Assembly: GCA_024206335.1 (NCBI GenBank) | Contig: JAAGZL010000402.1 | Location: 1-32,433, forward strand | Origin: Gammaproteobacteria bacterium | GTDB taxonomy: Bacteria > Pseudomonadota > Gammaproteobacteria > Chromatiales > Chromatiaceae | DNA: 32,433 nt | Direction of reading: 5' to 3' | Shown: one piece after another, positions 25,963 through 32,433 of the stretch | Position numbering within the stretch: position 1 is the first letter of the stretch | How the letters are laid out: every line of letters begins with the position of its first letter | The notes under the pieces: model-generated | The model's database searches: none | What the model saw: the letters and a program-made list of their open reading frames with translations, nothing else | Told to the model about the DNA's origin: nothing | Translations under genes and position numbers: made by a program

Positions 25963-26093
25963 GATGTAGTTGGTAACCACGTCCCTGGTTTGCAGATATT
26001 GTGGTGACATGAGTTTCTTGCAATCTATCGGAAGTACAGGATAAATTGCGCTTTCGAATGGCGTCTGGCCACTGGTTAGTGGTGGTAAAATAG

Positions 26094-26139
26094 TATAATA
26101 TACAGCGTTTTTCCGCGGCCGGAACCAAATTAGGGCCGC
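26094..26139 (+). promoter_or_regulatory. Probable rpoZ promoter with a GC hairpin in the leader
   Basis: TATAAT at 26094-26099 is a consensus -10 box, although no good -35 is visible at the right distance. Downstream, GCGGCC (26115-26120) pairs with GGCCGC (26134-26139) around 13 bases. The hairpin would lie in the rpoZ leader, about 60 bases before the ATG, and could be a structured 5' end. Confidence 0.45.
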
Positions 26140-26198
26140 CTTGAGTATAATTTTCCCTGCCTGCCTCACAGGAACAGGGGGCCCACGGAGTATATAGA

Positions 26199-26489
26199 AT
26201 GGCACGAGTAACAGTTGAAGACTGTCTGGAACACGTTGATAACCGATTTGACTTGGTGGTGCTGGCAACCAAACGCGCCCGGCAGTTGGCCAATGGCGTG
26301 GAGCCACTCCTGCCGTGGGAAAATGACAAGCCAACGGTTATGGCCCTGCGTGAGATTGCAGAAGGGTTGATTAATGCCGATAACGTTGATCCCAAGGAAG
26401 AGGAGATCACCGATGCGGAGGCAGCTGAAGAGGCGTTCATCGCGGCAGGTGAGGAGCTAGCAGCAGTGGAGCAGCCAAAACAGGATTAG
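26199..26489 (+). CDS. rpoZ: RNA polymerase omega subunit
   Basis: A 96-residue protein that helps assemble RNA polymerase by binding the beta' subunit, and that forms part of the ppGpp site in proteobacteria. The N-terminus [20 protein letters not shown] and the following ATKRARQL are typical, and the C-terminal third is acidic ([15 protein letters not shown]). The length is near that of E. coli omega (91). GGAG lies before the ATG. It is followed by a strong hairpin terminator, so spoT is likely transcribed mainly from its own promoter. Confidence 0.96.
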   Translation: MARVTVEDCLEHVDNRFDLVVLATKRARQLANGVEPLLPWENDKPTVMALREIAEGLINADNVDPKEEEITDAEAAEEAFIAAGEELAAVEQPKQD

Positions 26490-26541
26490 GAGGGCTGGTC
26501 GGTAGTTTGCAAATTACAGCCTGTGTTAAGCAGGTGATTAT

Positions 26542-26575
26542 AAAAGGTGCATGACTTCGGTCTGCACCTTTTTTT
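26542..26575 (+). terminator. Rho-independent terminator after rpoZ
   Basis: AAAAGGTGCA (26542-26551) pairs with TGCACCTTTT (26563-26572); inside it GAC-TTCG-GTC extends the stem with a stable UUCG loop. A run of seven T (26569-26575) follows. It lies 53 bases after the rpoZ stop. Confidence 0.94.
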
Positions 26576-26850
26576 GTTTATAACTTCAGTAAAACAGATA
26601 TAAATAATGAAAGGCTGTGATGTGGGTGGGATGGTTTTTTATACTTATTGCCGTCAATTAATATCAGGTATCTCATGGTTTAATTCTAATTCCAGCTTCT
26701 GTCTGTGACTTGAGTGGTTAATGCCTTCCATTTTGACTAGTATGGAAGTTCTACCCGCAGACTCGGGAGCCGAACTTTATACTCAAGGGGCATTTGGTTA
26801 GTAGGGATTGTCAATTCGCTGGTTATAGTTAGTTGGGGTAACATGTTTTT
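26576..26850 (+). other. spoT upstream region with an inverted repeat
   Basis: AT-rich leader of about 275 bases that probably contains the spoT promoter. AGTAT and AAGTTC (26739-26743, 26746-26751) face GAACTT and ATACT (26772-26777, 26779-26783), and CCCG / CGGG pair inside the loop. An upstream ATG at 26842 opens a three-codon frame (ATG TTT TTA TGA) whose stop overlaps the spoT ATG. Confidence 0.45.
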
Positions 26851-29031
26851 ATGACGCAGTCACAGGTAACACAGGTCTTACGGCGAGAGGCATGGTCCAA
26901 AGAGACGGACTCCCGTATTGCGGATCTTTGCACTTACCTTGAGACCTATCTTGAACCGGATCAGATCAAGGAGATTTATCGTGCCTACCTGTTTGGAGCC
27001 CAGCTTCATTCTGGGCAGACACGCAAGTCAGGTGAGCCATACATCTGTCATCCACTGGCAGTGGCCCGTATTTTGTCTGAGATGCAGTTGGACTACAAAT
27101 GCCTTATTGGCGCCATGTTGCACGATGTCATAGAAGATACATCGGCCAGCAAGGAGAAGGTTACTGAAGAGTTTGATGCCGAGATTGCGGATCTGGTGGA
27201 TGGGGTAAGCAAGCTGACCAAGATTGACTCGGTGTCACATGCCGAGGCCCAGGCCGATAATATCCGTAAGATGCTCCTGGCCATGACCAGGGACATCCGG
27301 GTAATCCTGATTAAGCTGGCCGATCGCTTGCATAACATGCGTACCCTGGATGTGATGCGTCCGAAGAAGAGACGGCGCATCTCCAGCGAGACTTTGGATA
27401 TATATGCACCGATTGCAAATCGTCTTGGTCTGAATCACATCCGCCTGGAGTTGGAAGAGCTCTGCTTTGCTGCCGCCTGGCCGATGCGGCATCGGGTGCT
27501 GCTCAAGTCGGTGATGACCATGCGTGGTAATCGCAAAGAGCTGATGACACATATTGAGGCTGCATTGCAACAAGGCCTGAAGGATGAAGGCATAACCGCC
27601 ATAGTTCAGGGCAGAGAGAAACATCTGTACAGTATCTACAGGAAGATGCGTGATAAGAAACTCTCTTTTACCGAGGTGGTGGATCTGTTTGGTTTTCGTA
27701 TCATTGTGGATTCGGTAGACACCTGCTATCGCACTCTTGGGATTGTGCATAATCTGTATAAGCCTGTGCCTGGGCGCTTTAAAGATTATATTGCCATTCC
27801 TAAAGCTAACGGTTACCAATCCCTGCACACCTCACTGATAGGCTCCCATGGCGTTTTGGTGGAGGCTCAGATCAGAACTGAAGAGATGCATGAGATATCC
27901 GAGTCCGGGATAGCCGCCCACTGGCTGTACAAGACCGAAGAGAATAGCTCTGGTGCAGCCCATGCCTACGCCTCTGACTGGTTGAAGAACCTGTTGGACC
28001 TGCAACGTGAGGCCGGTAACTCCATGGAGTTTCTGGAGCATGTGAAGGTTGATCTGTTCCCGGATGAGGTTCACGTATTTACCCCCAAGGGTGGAATCAA
28101 GGTGTTGGCCAAGGGCTCCACGGTAATTGACTTTGCCTATGCGGTGCACTCCGATGTGGGTAACCAGTGTGTTGCCGCCCGGGTGGATCGGCAGTTGGTG
28201 CCACTTCGTACCAAGTTGCTCAGTGGTCAGACTGTTGAGGTAATCACCTCGGAAGGTGCTAGGCCCAATCCCTCATGGCTGGATTTTGTGGTGACGGGAA
28301 AGGCCAGAGCTAGTATCCGCAATTATCTGAAAAACATGAAGAGCCAGGAGGCGGTGGATCTTGGTCGCAGGATGTTGGAGCGTGGTCTTGAGGCCTATGG
28401 TCTCACTATCCAGGAGGCAGAAGCAGATGGCATCAGTTCACTGCTGGTGGATTTCAAACTGAACAGCATGAACGACCTGTTGGAGAAGATTGGTCTGGGT
28501 GATCGGATGGCGTTACTGGTGGCAAGAAGGATTGCTGGTGATCGCAAGCTGCCCCAGGATGAAGAGCCCTATCCAACGCAGTCAGCACAGCCTCTGGTGA
28601 TCAGTGGCACAGAGGGTATGGTGGTCAGCTTTGCCAAGTGCTGCCGGGCCATCCCCTGGGACGATATTGTTGCTGTATTTAGCCCTGGTAAGGGTATCGT
28701 GGTGCATCGCCAGGGTTGTCCGAATCTGGGTGAGTTCCGCAAGCAGGGTGAGAACTGGATGGATGTGCGTTGGGTGGATCAGACTGAAGGGGAGTTCACT
28801 ACTGAGGTAGGGGTGGAAGTTGGTAGCAAACGGGGGGTGCTGGCCACGGTGGCGGCGTCCTTTGCCGAAATGGAATCAAATATTGAGAATGTGGTAATAG
28901 AGGAGAGGGACGGCCTATCCTCTACCCTGGAGTTCACCGTCAGTGTGCGCGACAGAAAACACCTGGCACGTATAATCAAAAGATTGCGTGCACTGCCTGA
29001 GGTGATGCGTATAACCCGCATGATGGGCTGA
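26851..29031 (+). CDS. spoT: Bifunctional (p)ppGpp synthetase/hydrolase SpoT
   Basis: A 726-residue RelA/SpoT homologue, close to E. coli SpoT (702). The HD hydrolase domain has H53, H67 (YICHPLAVA) and H91-D92 (LHDVIEDT), plus KLADRLHNMRT, so hydrolysis should be intact. The synthetase domain follows (EKHLYSIYRKM, DLFGFRIIVDSVDTCYRTLG, PGRFKDYIAIPKANGYQSLH). Next come the TGS domain (about 405-465, VFTPKGGIKVLAKGSTVIDF), a helical and zinc-finger region (SFAKCCRAIPWDDIVAVFSP) and an ACT domain at the end (VGVEVGSKRGVLATVAASFA). It controls stringent-response alarmone levels. Intact HD residues argue for SpoT rather than RelA. No good Shine-Dalgarno sits next to the ATG. Confidence 0.94.
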   Translation: MTQSQVTQVLRREAWSKETDSRIADLCTYLETYLEPDQIKEIYRAYLFGAQLHSGQTRKSGEPYICHPLAVARILSEMQLDYKCLIGAMLHDVIEDTSASKEKVTEEFDAEIADLVDGVSKLTKIDSVSHAEAQADNIRKMLLAMTRDIRVILIKLADRLHNMRTLDVMRPKKRRRISSETLDIYAPIANRLGLNHIRLELEELCFAAAWPMRHRVLLKSVMTMRGNRKELMTHIEAALQQGLKDEGITAIVQGREKHLYSIYRKMRDKKLSFTEVVDLFGFRIIVDSVDTCYRTLGIVHNLYKPVPGRFKDYIAIPKANGYQSLHTSLIGSHGVLVEAQIRTEEMHEISESGIAAHWLYKTEENSSGAAHAYASDWLKNLLDLQREAGNSMEFLEHVKVDLFPDEVHVFTPKGGIKVLAKGSTVIDFAYAVHSDVGNQCVAARVDRQLVPLRTKLLSGQTVEVITSEGARPNPSWLDFVVTGKARASIRNYLKNMKSQEAVDLGRRMLERGLEAYGLTIQEAEADGISSLLVDFKLNSMNDLLEKIGLGDRMALLVARRIAGDRKLPQDEEPYPTQSAQPLVISGTEGMVVSFAKCCRAIPWDDIVAVFSPGKGIVVHRQGCPNLGEFRKQGENWMDVRWVDQTEGEFTTEVGVEVGSKRGVLATVAASFAEMESNIENVVIEERDGLSSTLEFTVSVRDRKHLARIIKRLRALPEVMRITRMMG

Positions 29032-29157
29032 ACATAACCAGCTAGGTTTCCAGGGTAATAGTACTTTTTTTGTGGAATTACGTCCTGTCAGATAAAATTA
29101 TGGGTTAAGTTAGATGCGGGTACACAGCGGCCTTATCTAGTTATATCAATCTGATAG

Positions 29158-29254
29158 GGACTTCAAGAATACCCCTGTTCTGCGTTATGACTCTTACCAA
29201 GGTAACGGCCATTGGCTACGAGCCACGCCTTGATCAAGGTCATTCTTGAAGTCC
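29158..29254. repeat. 97-base element with perfect 13-base inverted ends
   Basis: GGACTTCAAGAAT (29158-29170) is exactly complementary to ATTCTTGAAGTCC (29242-29254). Inside are TTACC-AA-GGTAA (about 29195-29206), TGGCTACGAGCC (29213-29224) and the perfect palindrome CCTTGATCAAGG (29228-29239). No coding frame is present. It resembles a miniature inverted-repeat element or a structured RNA. No clear target-site duplication flanks it. Confidence 0.6.
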
Positions 29255-29261
29255 TGAACCC

Positions 29262-29296
29262 TCCATTATTGGGCCAGGTTAATATCAACGCTGACT
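29262..29296. repeat. Partial copy of the ATTAACCAG palindromic repeat
   Basis: CCATTATTGGGCCAGGTTAA and the next bases ATATCAACG line up with CCATATTGTGGGGCCGGGTT AATATTAAC at 24277-24305, with only small gaps and three or four substitutions. The left arm of the palindrome is missing, so this is a truncated copy. Confidence 0.6.
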
Positions 29297-29340
29297 GATA
29301 AAACCTTGATGCAAACAGAAGATGGTCGGTTTCTTATCAG
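29295..29340 (-). terminator. Possible terminator of the BCCT gene
   Basis: CTGATAA (29295-29301) pairs with TTATCAG (29334-29340), extended by AACC / GGTT past a two-base bulge. On the minus strand it begins about 24 bases after the BCCT stop. The loop is large and no T run follows, so confidence is low. Confidence 0.35.
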
Positions 29341-29363
29341 GCAATAATGCGTCCGCTTGACTC

Positions 29364-30950
29364 TTAGGTTCCCTTGTTTAGCACGCATTGTTCTTCATGC
29401 TTAAGTCCAAGAAACAAGGCGATGCACATAGCAAGCAATATCAGAGTGAACGGTAAGCCAACGCTGATTGCTGCTGCCTGTAATGCACCCAGTGCATCGG
29501 CGCCGCCTCCAAATAGAAGCGCGCCGGCAATCAGGCCTTCCATCGTTGCCCAGAATACGCGTTGTGGTATAGGCGCATCTAACTTACCGCCGGCAGTAAT
29601 ACTGTCAATAACCAGCGAACCGGAATCAGAAGAAGTAACAAAGAAAACTAGCACCAAAACAATACCGATAAACGAAGTTACACTTGCCATAGGTAGATTT
29701 TCTAACATATGGAACAGAGAGAGTGATACCTCTGTAATACCGTTTGCCAGTTGACCTACCTGGTTTTGAACCTGTTCCAGTGCTGTCCCACCAAAAACTG
29801 TCATCCATACAATTGTGACCAGCGTGGGAATCAACAAAACAGCAATAAGAAATTGACGAACGGTGCGTCCTTTGGAAACCCGGGCGATAAACATACCTAC
29901 AAATGGTGACCAGGAGATCCACCAGGCCCAGTAGAAAACAGTCCAGCCATGATAGAACTTGTCATCTTCTCGCCCTGTCCAGTCACTTAGCGGTATAAGG
30001 TAAGAAATATAGTTGCTTGTGGTTTCTGCAATACCTTGAAAAATACCGAAGCCCTGTCCGGCAATCATGACAAATAACAGTAATGTCAAGGCAAGCGCCA
30101 TGTTGAAATTACTGAGTATCTTTACACCACCGTCGAGCCCGCGCACTACTGATACAATGGCAACCGAAGTGACGCCGATGATAATTGCTATTTGTGTGTT
30201 GATTGTATTGGGTATATCGAAAAGAAAATTAAGTCCGGCTGCTGCTTGCTGAGCGCCAAAACCAAGTGATGTTGCCAAGCCAAATATCGTTGCCATGACG
30301 GCTATGACATCAATTACATGACCAAACCAACCCCAGGAACGATCCTTTATAAAAGGGAAGAAAGCTGAGCGAATGGTTAACGGTAAGCCCTTATTATAAG
30401 TAAAGAAGGCCAGCGACAAGCCGACTACGGCATAGATTGCCCATGGATGTAAGCCCCAATGAAACATAGTGGCGCCCATGGAGGCCTGCATGGCTTCAGG
30501 TGTTTTAGCTGCAATGTTTAATGGTGTGCCGTACCAGCCAGTATAATAAGCTGTTGGTTCTGCAACACTCCAGAACATCAGGCCAATACCCATCCCGGCA
30601 GCAAACAGCATCGAAAACCAGGATAGGGTGGAAAACTCTGGTTTGGCGTCTACCCCACCCAAACGAATCTTTCCAAGCGGTAACAAGATCAAAGCTATGC
30701 AGAAAATTACGAATATATTGCCGGCGACAATAAAGAGCCAGTCGAAGTGATCAATTGACCAGGATTTGCTATTGTTAAAGGTTTGCTTGGCTTCGCCAGG
30801 AAACATAATCGTGGCTATGACAAAAACAATAACCAGAAATGCCGATATTAAGAAGACTGGGTTATGAAAGTCCATACCCCAGTTTCGAATATTGTCCTGG
30901 CCTATTTTATAATTGGTATCATATGCAGAGGTATTGTTTGAAGTAGTCAT
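29364..30950 (-). CDS. BCCT family betaine/choline/carnitine-type transporter
   Basis: A 528-residue transporter with about twelve hydrophobic segments, of the betaine-choline-carnitine family. The glycine-rich segment AAGMGIGLMFWSVAEP (117-132) resembles the sodium-coupled members, and the tryptophan-rich segment FYWAWWISWSPFVGMFIAR supplies the aromatic box that binds trimethylammonium groups. These mark a carrier for betaine, choline, carnitine or DMSP; the exact substrate cannot be told. The C-terminal tail is very short (about 12 residues after the last helix), unlike BetP, whose long tail senses osmotic stress. No clear ribosome binding site precedes the ATG. The porin gene lies 66 bases upstream on the same strand. 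Confidence 0.9.
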   Translation of the reverse strand: MTTSNNTSAYDTNYKIGQDNIRNWGMDFHNPVFLISAFLVIVFVIATIMFPGEAKQTFNNSKSWSIDHFDWLFIVAGNIFVIFCIALILLPLGKIRLGGVDAKPEFSTLSWFSMLFAAGMGIGLMFWSVAEPTAYYTGWYGTPLNIAAKTPEAMQASMGATMFHWGLHPWAIYAVVGLSLAFFTYNKGLPLTIRSAFFPFIKDRSWGWFGHVIDVIAVMATIFGLATSLGFGAQQAAAGLNFLFDIPNTINTQIAIIIGVTSVAIVSVVRGLDGGVKILSNFNMALALTLLLFVMIAGQGFGIFQGIAETTSNYISYLIPLSDWTGREDDKFYHGWTVFYWAWWISWSPFVGMFIARVSKGRTVRQFLIAVLLIPTLVTIVWMTVFGGTALEQVQNQVGQLANGITEVSLSLFHMLENLPMASVTSFIGIVLVLVFFVTSSDSGSLVIDSITAGGKLDAPIPQRVFWATMEGLIAGALLFGGGADALGALQAAAISVGLPFTLILLAMCIALFLGLKHEEQCVLNKGT

Positions 30951-30986
30951 AAGAGGGCTTATATTTTGTTTATTTAGACAGGGTAA

Positions 30987-31008
30987 AACCGGTGCATAGG
31001 CCCCGGTT
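30987..31008 (-). terminator. Hairpin between the porin and BCCT genes
   Basis: On the minus strand, AACCGG (complement of 31003-31008) pairs with CCGGTT (complement of 30987-30992), followed by further T residues. It begins eight bases after the porin stop and 36 bases before the BCCT ATG. It may reduce rather than stop transcription into the transporter gene. Confidence 0.55.
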
Positions 31009-31016
31009 AGAGTATG

Positions 31017-31979
31017 TTACTTTGAGCCGAAGTCATAACGTACACCAACGGTGAAGACGCTTCCGCCTGTGGCATTATATTTTTTTGGGTCAGTCTCTGC
31101 GTTTACTGCGGCAGCTCCATCTTCATCATAGTATTCAACGAAGAACTTGGTTGAATCATTATATTGGTGATCGAAACCAACCTGAAAAACATTTTCCCCA
31201 ACACCTTCACCATTTGCAAGGTAGCCACGAACAGTATTTTTATTATCGATTTCATACTGCACTAAACCGGCAATAATTTCACGGTCTGGGGCTCCTTCAA
31301 GATCTTGCTCTTCATATTTGATGGACAAATACCAAGGTCCGGTAGAATATGATGCTGAGGCTCCGTCAATGGTAGCACCATCATAATCATCACGACCTGC
31401 GGCTAGTGTTAAACCTTTATTTGAGTAGGAAATAACATACTGATTTCGGTCGGTGTCATCCTCGTCAGTGGTGGCAAAGTCAAATTTGAAACCAGATATG
31501 GCTGGTGAGCTATAGTAGAATGTCTCACTTTTTCTGAAGGAGGTGTAAGTCTGCCAGCCACTGTAATAACTACTGAAATAATCAACCGGGTAGGTAATGT
31601 AGTTATAAAAGGCTAACCAGCCACGACCATACCAAGCGGTACCTAATGGCCCAGATACTTGCAATTTGCCAATGCGATAATCTTCATCTGGATCCCATGG
31701 GGATTGCAGTTCCATATTGGCTAGGTCAAATGGTACTTCCAGTTGGCCAAGAATGGACCAATCATCATTAATTGTATAAGTAGCTTTAGCGCCAAATCTG
31801 GTGTATGCATCACGCAGGCCGTCATAATCATTTGTGCTTCCATCAGTATTGACGGCTTCACCTGCCACTCTTAAAGAACCGTAAATTTCCCAGTCTAGAC
31901 CTTTTGAAACAGCATTTGCTGGGCCAGTCATAACCAAGGCAAACAGTGATTGAATCAGTATTGTTTTAGAGTTAAACAT
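31017..31979 (-). CDS. Gram-negative outer-membrane porin
   Basis: A 320-residue porin of the general diffusion type. Residues 1-23 are a signal peptide (ending GPANA). The mature part alternates short amphipathic strands with aspartate-rich loops (VSKGLDWEIYGSLRVAGEAV, RFGAKATYTINDDWSILGQL, FFVEYYDEDGAAAVN). The last strand reads VFTVGVRYDFGSK: the usual terminal Phe is followed by three extra residues, which is unusual for the BAM insertion signal. The length is near the small end of the family (16-stranded porins are about 340-380). It lies upstream of and in line with the BCCT gene, suggesting that it lets the same solutes through the outer membrane; this is inference. Acidic loops suggest preference for cations. 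Confidence 0.87.
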   Translation of the reverse strand: MFNSKTILIQSLFALVMTGPANAVSKGLDWEIYGSLRVAGEAVNTDGSTNDYDGLRDAYTRFGAKATYTINDDWSILGQLEVPFDLANMELQSPWDPDEDYRIGKLQVSGPLGTAWYGRGWLAFYNYITYPVDYFSSYYSGWQTYTSFRKSETFYYSSPAISGFKFDFATTDEDDTDRNQYVISYSNKGLTLAAGRDDYDGATIDGASASYSTGPWYLSIKYEEQDLEGAPDREIIAGLVQYEIDNKNTVRGYLANGEGVGENVFQVGFDHQYNDSTKFFVEYYDEDGAAAVNAETDPKKYNATGGSVFTVGVRYDFGSK

Positions 31980-32336
31980 AAATTATTCTCGTTTTAATTG
32001 AGTGTTTTATTGTTATTTATCTTGCGAACACAAGGTTGTTGTTTTGTGGGTTCGTATGACATCTATCCACCAGAATATGACTTTTAATCAGTAATCTAAT
32101 TATATTGTTTGACATTCTCATTGAATTTGTTGGGTATATCAAATGTTTATATTGTGACTTGCCTGGATAATCATTTAAGGGGCGTACTAAATTGACCAAC
32201 AATAATGGTATTGCATAAGAAATATTATTTGCATTACGTAGAATCATTAGGGTATTTGGTTGGCGTCCTCAAAGCCATAGTCTGACTGGGTCGCGAGTTA
32301 TAACTGAATCTGGTGTTTGAGGGGTTGAAGAAAAGC
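31980..32336. other. AT-rich intergenic region between porin and transposase
   Basis: No gene is visible in about 360 AT-rich bases. The porin promoter should lie in its first 100-150 bases, on the minus strand, but I see no confident -35/-10 pair. A TTGACA at about 32110-32115 reads on the plus strand but lacks a well-spaced -10. The left end of the insertion sequence probably lies between about 32240 and 32330, but no terminal repeat can be identified without the right end. Confidence 0.45.
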
Positions 32337-32393
32337 GGCGTATCTGGTTGATTTGTTGTTGCGAAACAATGAAAACAACCAAAAGGATACGCC
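32337..32393 (+). promoter_or_regulatory. Long hairpin covering the transposase ribosome binding site
   Basis: GGCGTATC (32337-32344) pairs with GATACGCC (32386-32393), GGTTG (32346-32350) with CAACC (32376-32380), and TTGTT (32356-32360) with AACAA (32365-32369). The AAAAGGA Shine-Dalgarno (32381-32387) lies within the folded arm, three to four bases from the GTG start region. It fits a read-through-protected translation start. Confidence 0.7.
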
Positions 32394-32396
32394 ACT

Positions 32397-32433
32397 GTGA
32401 AGAAGAATACCGTTGTTGAACTGAAAGGTCGAG
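32397..32433 (+). CDS. Transposase N-terminus (partial, cut by window edge)
   Basis: From a GTG at 32397 the frame reads MKKNTVVELKGR and runs off the window. AAAAGGA lies about ten bases before it. This start resembles IS256/mutator-type transposases that I recall beginning with a similar NTVVELK phrase, but twelve residues are too few to be sure of the family. The upstream hairpin over the ribosome binding site is typical of transposase genes in insertion sequences. The gene and element continue beyond this window. Confidence 0.5.
   Translation, partial: MKKNTVVELKGR

Noticed and set aside
26490..26850. Possible tRNA or small RNA gene between rpoZ and spoT
   Set aside because: No cloverleaf or T-loop sequence could be built; only the terminator and an imperfect inverted repeat are present.
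31980..32250. 76-codon minus-strand frame upstream of the porin
   Set aside because: It lies in AT-rich promoter sequence and has no recognisable features or ribosome binding site.

Overview
The window looks like the chromosome of a free-living or host-associated gammaproteobacterium with roughly balanced base composition. The evidence is the set of housekeeping genes and their order: yicC-gmk-rpoZ-spoT, rph, rdgB, rep, a complete system I cytochrome c maturation operon (ccmABCDEFGHI), and an actP/DUF294/exonuclease block of the kind found in pseudomonads. I cannot name the species. A Chromatiales-like sulfur oxidiser would fit, but this is only a guess from overall style.

Layout. 1-175 is probably the tail of an unidentified gene ending in a lysine-rich stretch. 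915-5415 holds an acetate-uptake and signalling block: a frameshifted DUF485 (yjcH) gene, actP, a cNMP/CBS/DUF294 nucleotidyltransferase, and a DnaQ-like exonuclease whose frame is broken at a run of 12 G. On the minus strand, 5460-7466 is the Rep helicase. 7683-8854 has a LOG-family protein and a DUF2782 protein. 9189-11411 encodes an autotransporter with a repetitive passenger, an operator-like palindrome just upstream and a near-perfect terminator downstream. 12181-13940 (minus) encodes two exported proteins: a Sel1 / peptidoglycan-binding protein and a small partner. rdgB (minus) then faces the ccm operon (14861-21570, plus). rph, a PP2C phosphatase and a Ser/Thr kinase form a tight minus-strand operon (21693-24222). 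yicC, gmk, rpoZ and spoT follow on the plus strand (24425-29031). A BCCT osmolyte transporter and a porin lie on the minus strand (29364-31979). The window ends in the first codons of what looks like a transposase, preceded by a hairpin that would hide its ribosome binding site.

Functional logic. The ccm operon exports haem and attaches it to apocytochromes c in the periplasm, so the organism respires through c-type cytochromes. rpoZ and spoT belong to the stringent response. The kinase/phosphatase pair is probably a reversible phosphorylation module translated together with rph. The porin and BCCT genes read in the same direction and may form one uptake route for betaine-like solutes.

The most unusual content is in the gaps between genes. 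A dispersed palindromic repeat with the core ATTAACCAG occurs at 7530-7579, 24265-24331 and, in part, 29262-29296. A 97-bp element with perfect 13-bp inverted ends sits at 29158-29254. I found no tRNA, rRNA or CRISPR array, and no recognisable defence system.
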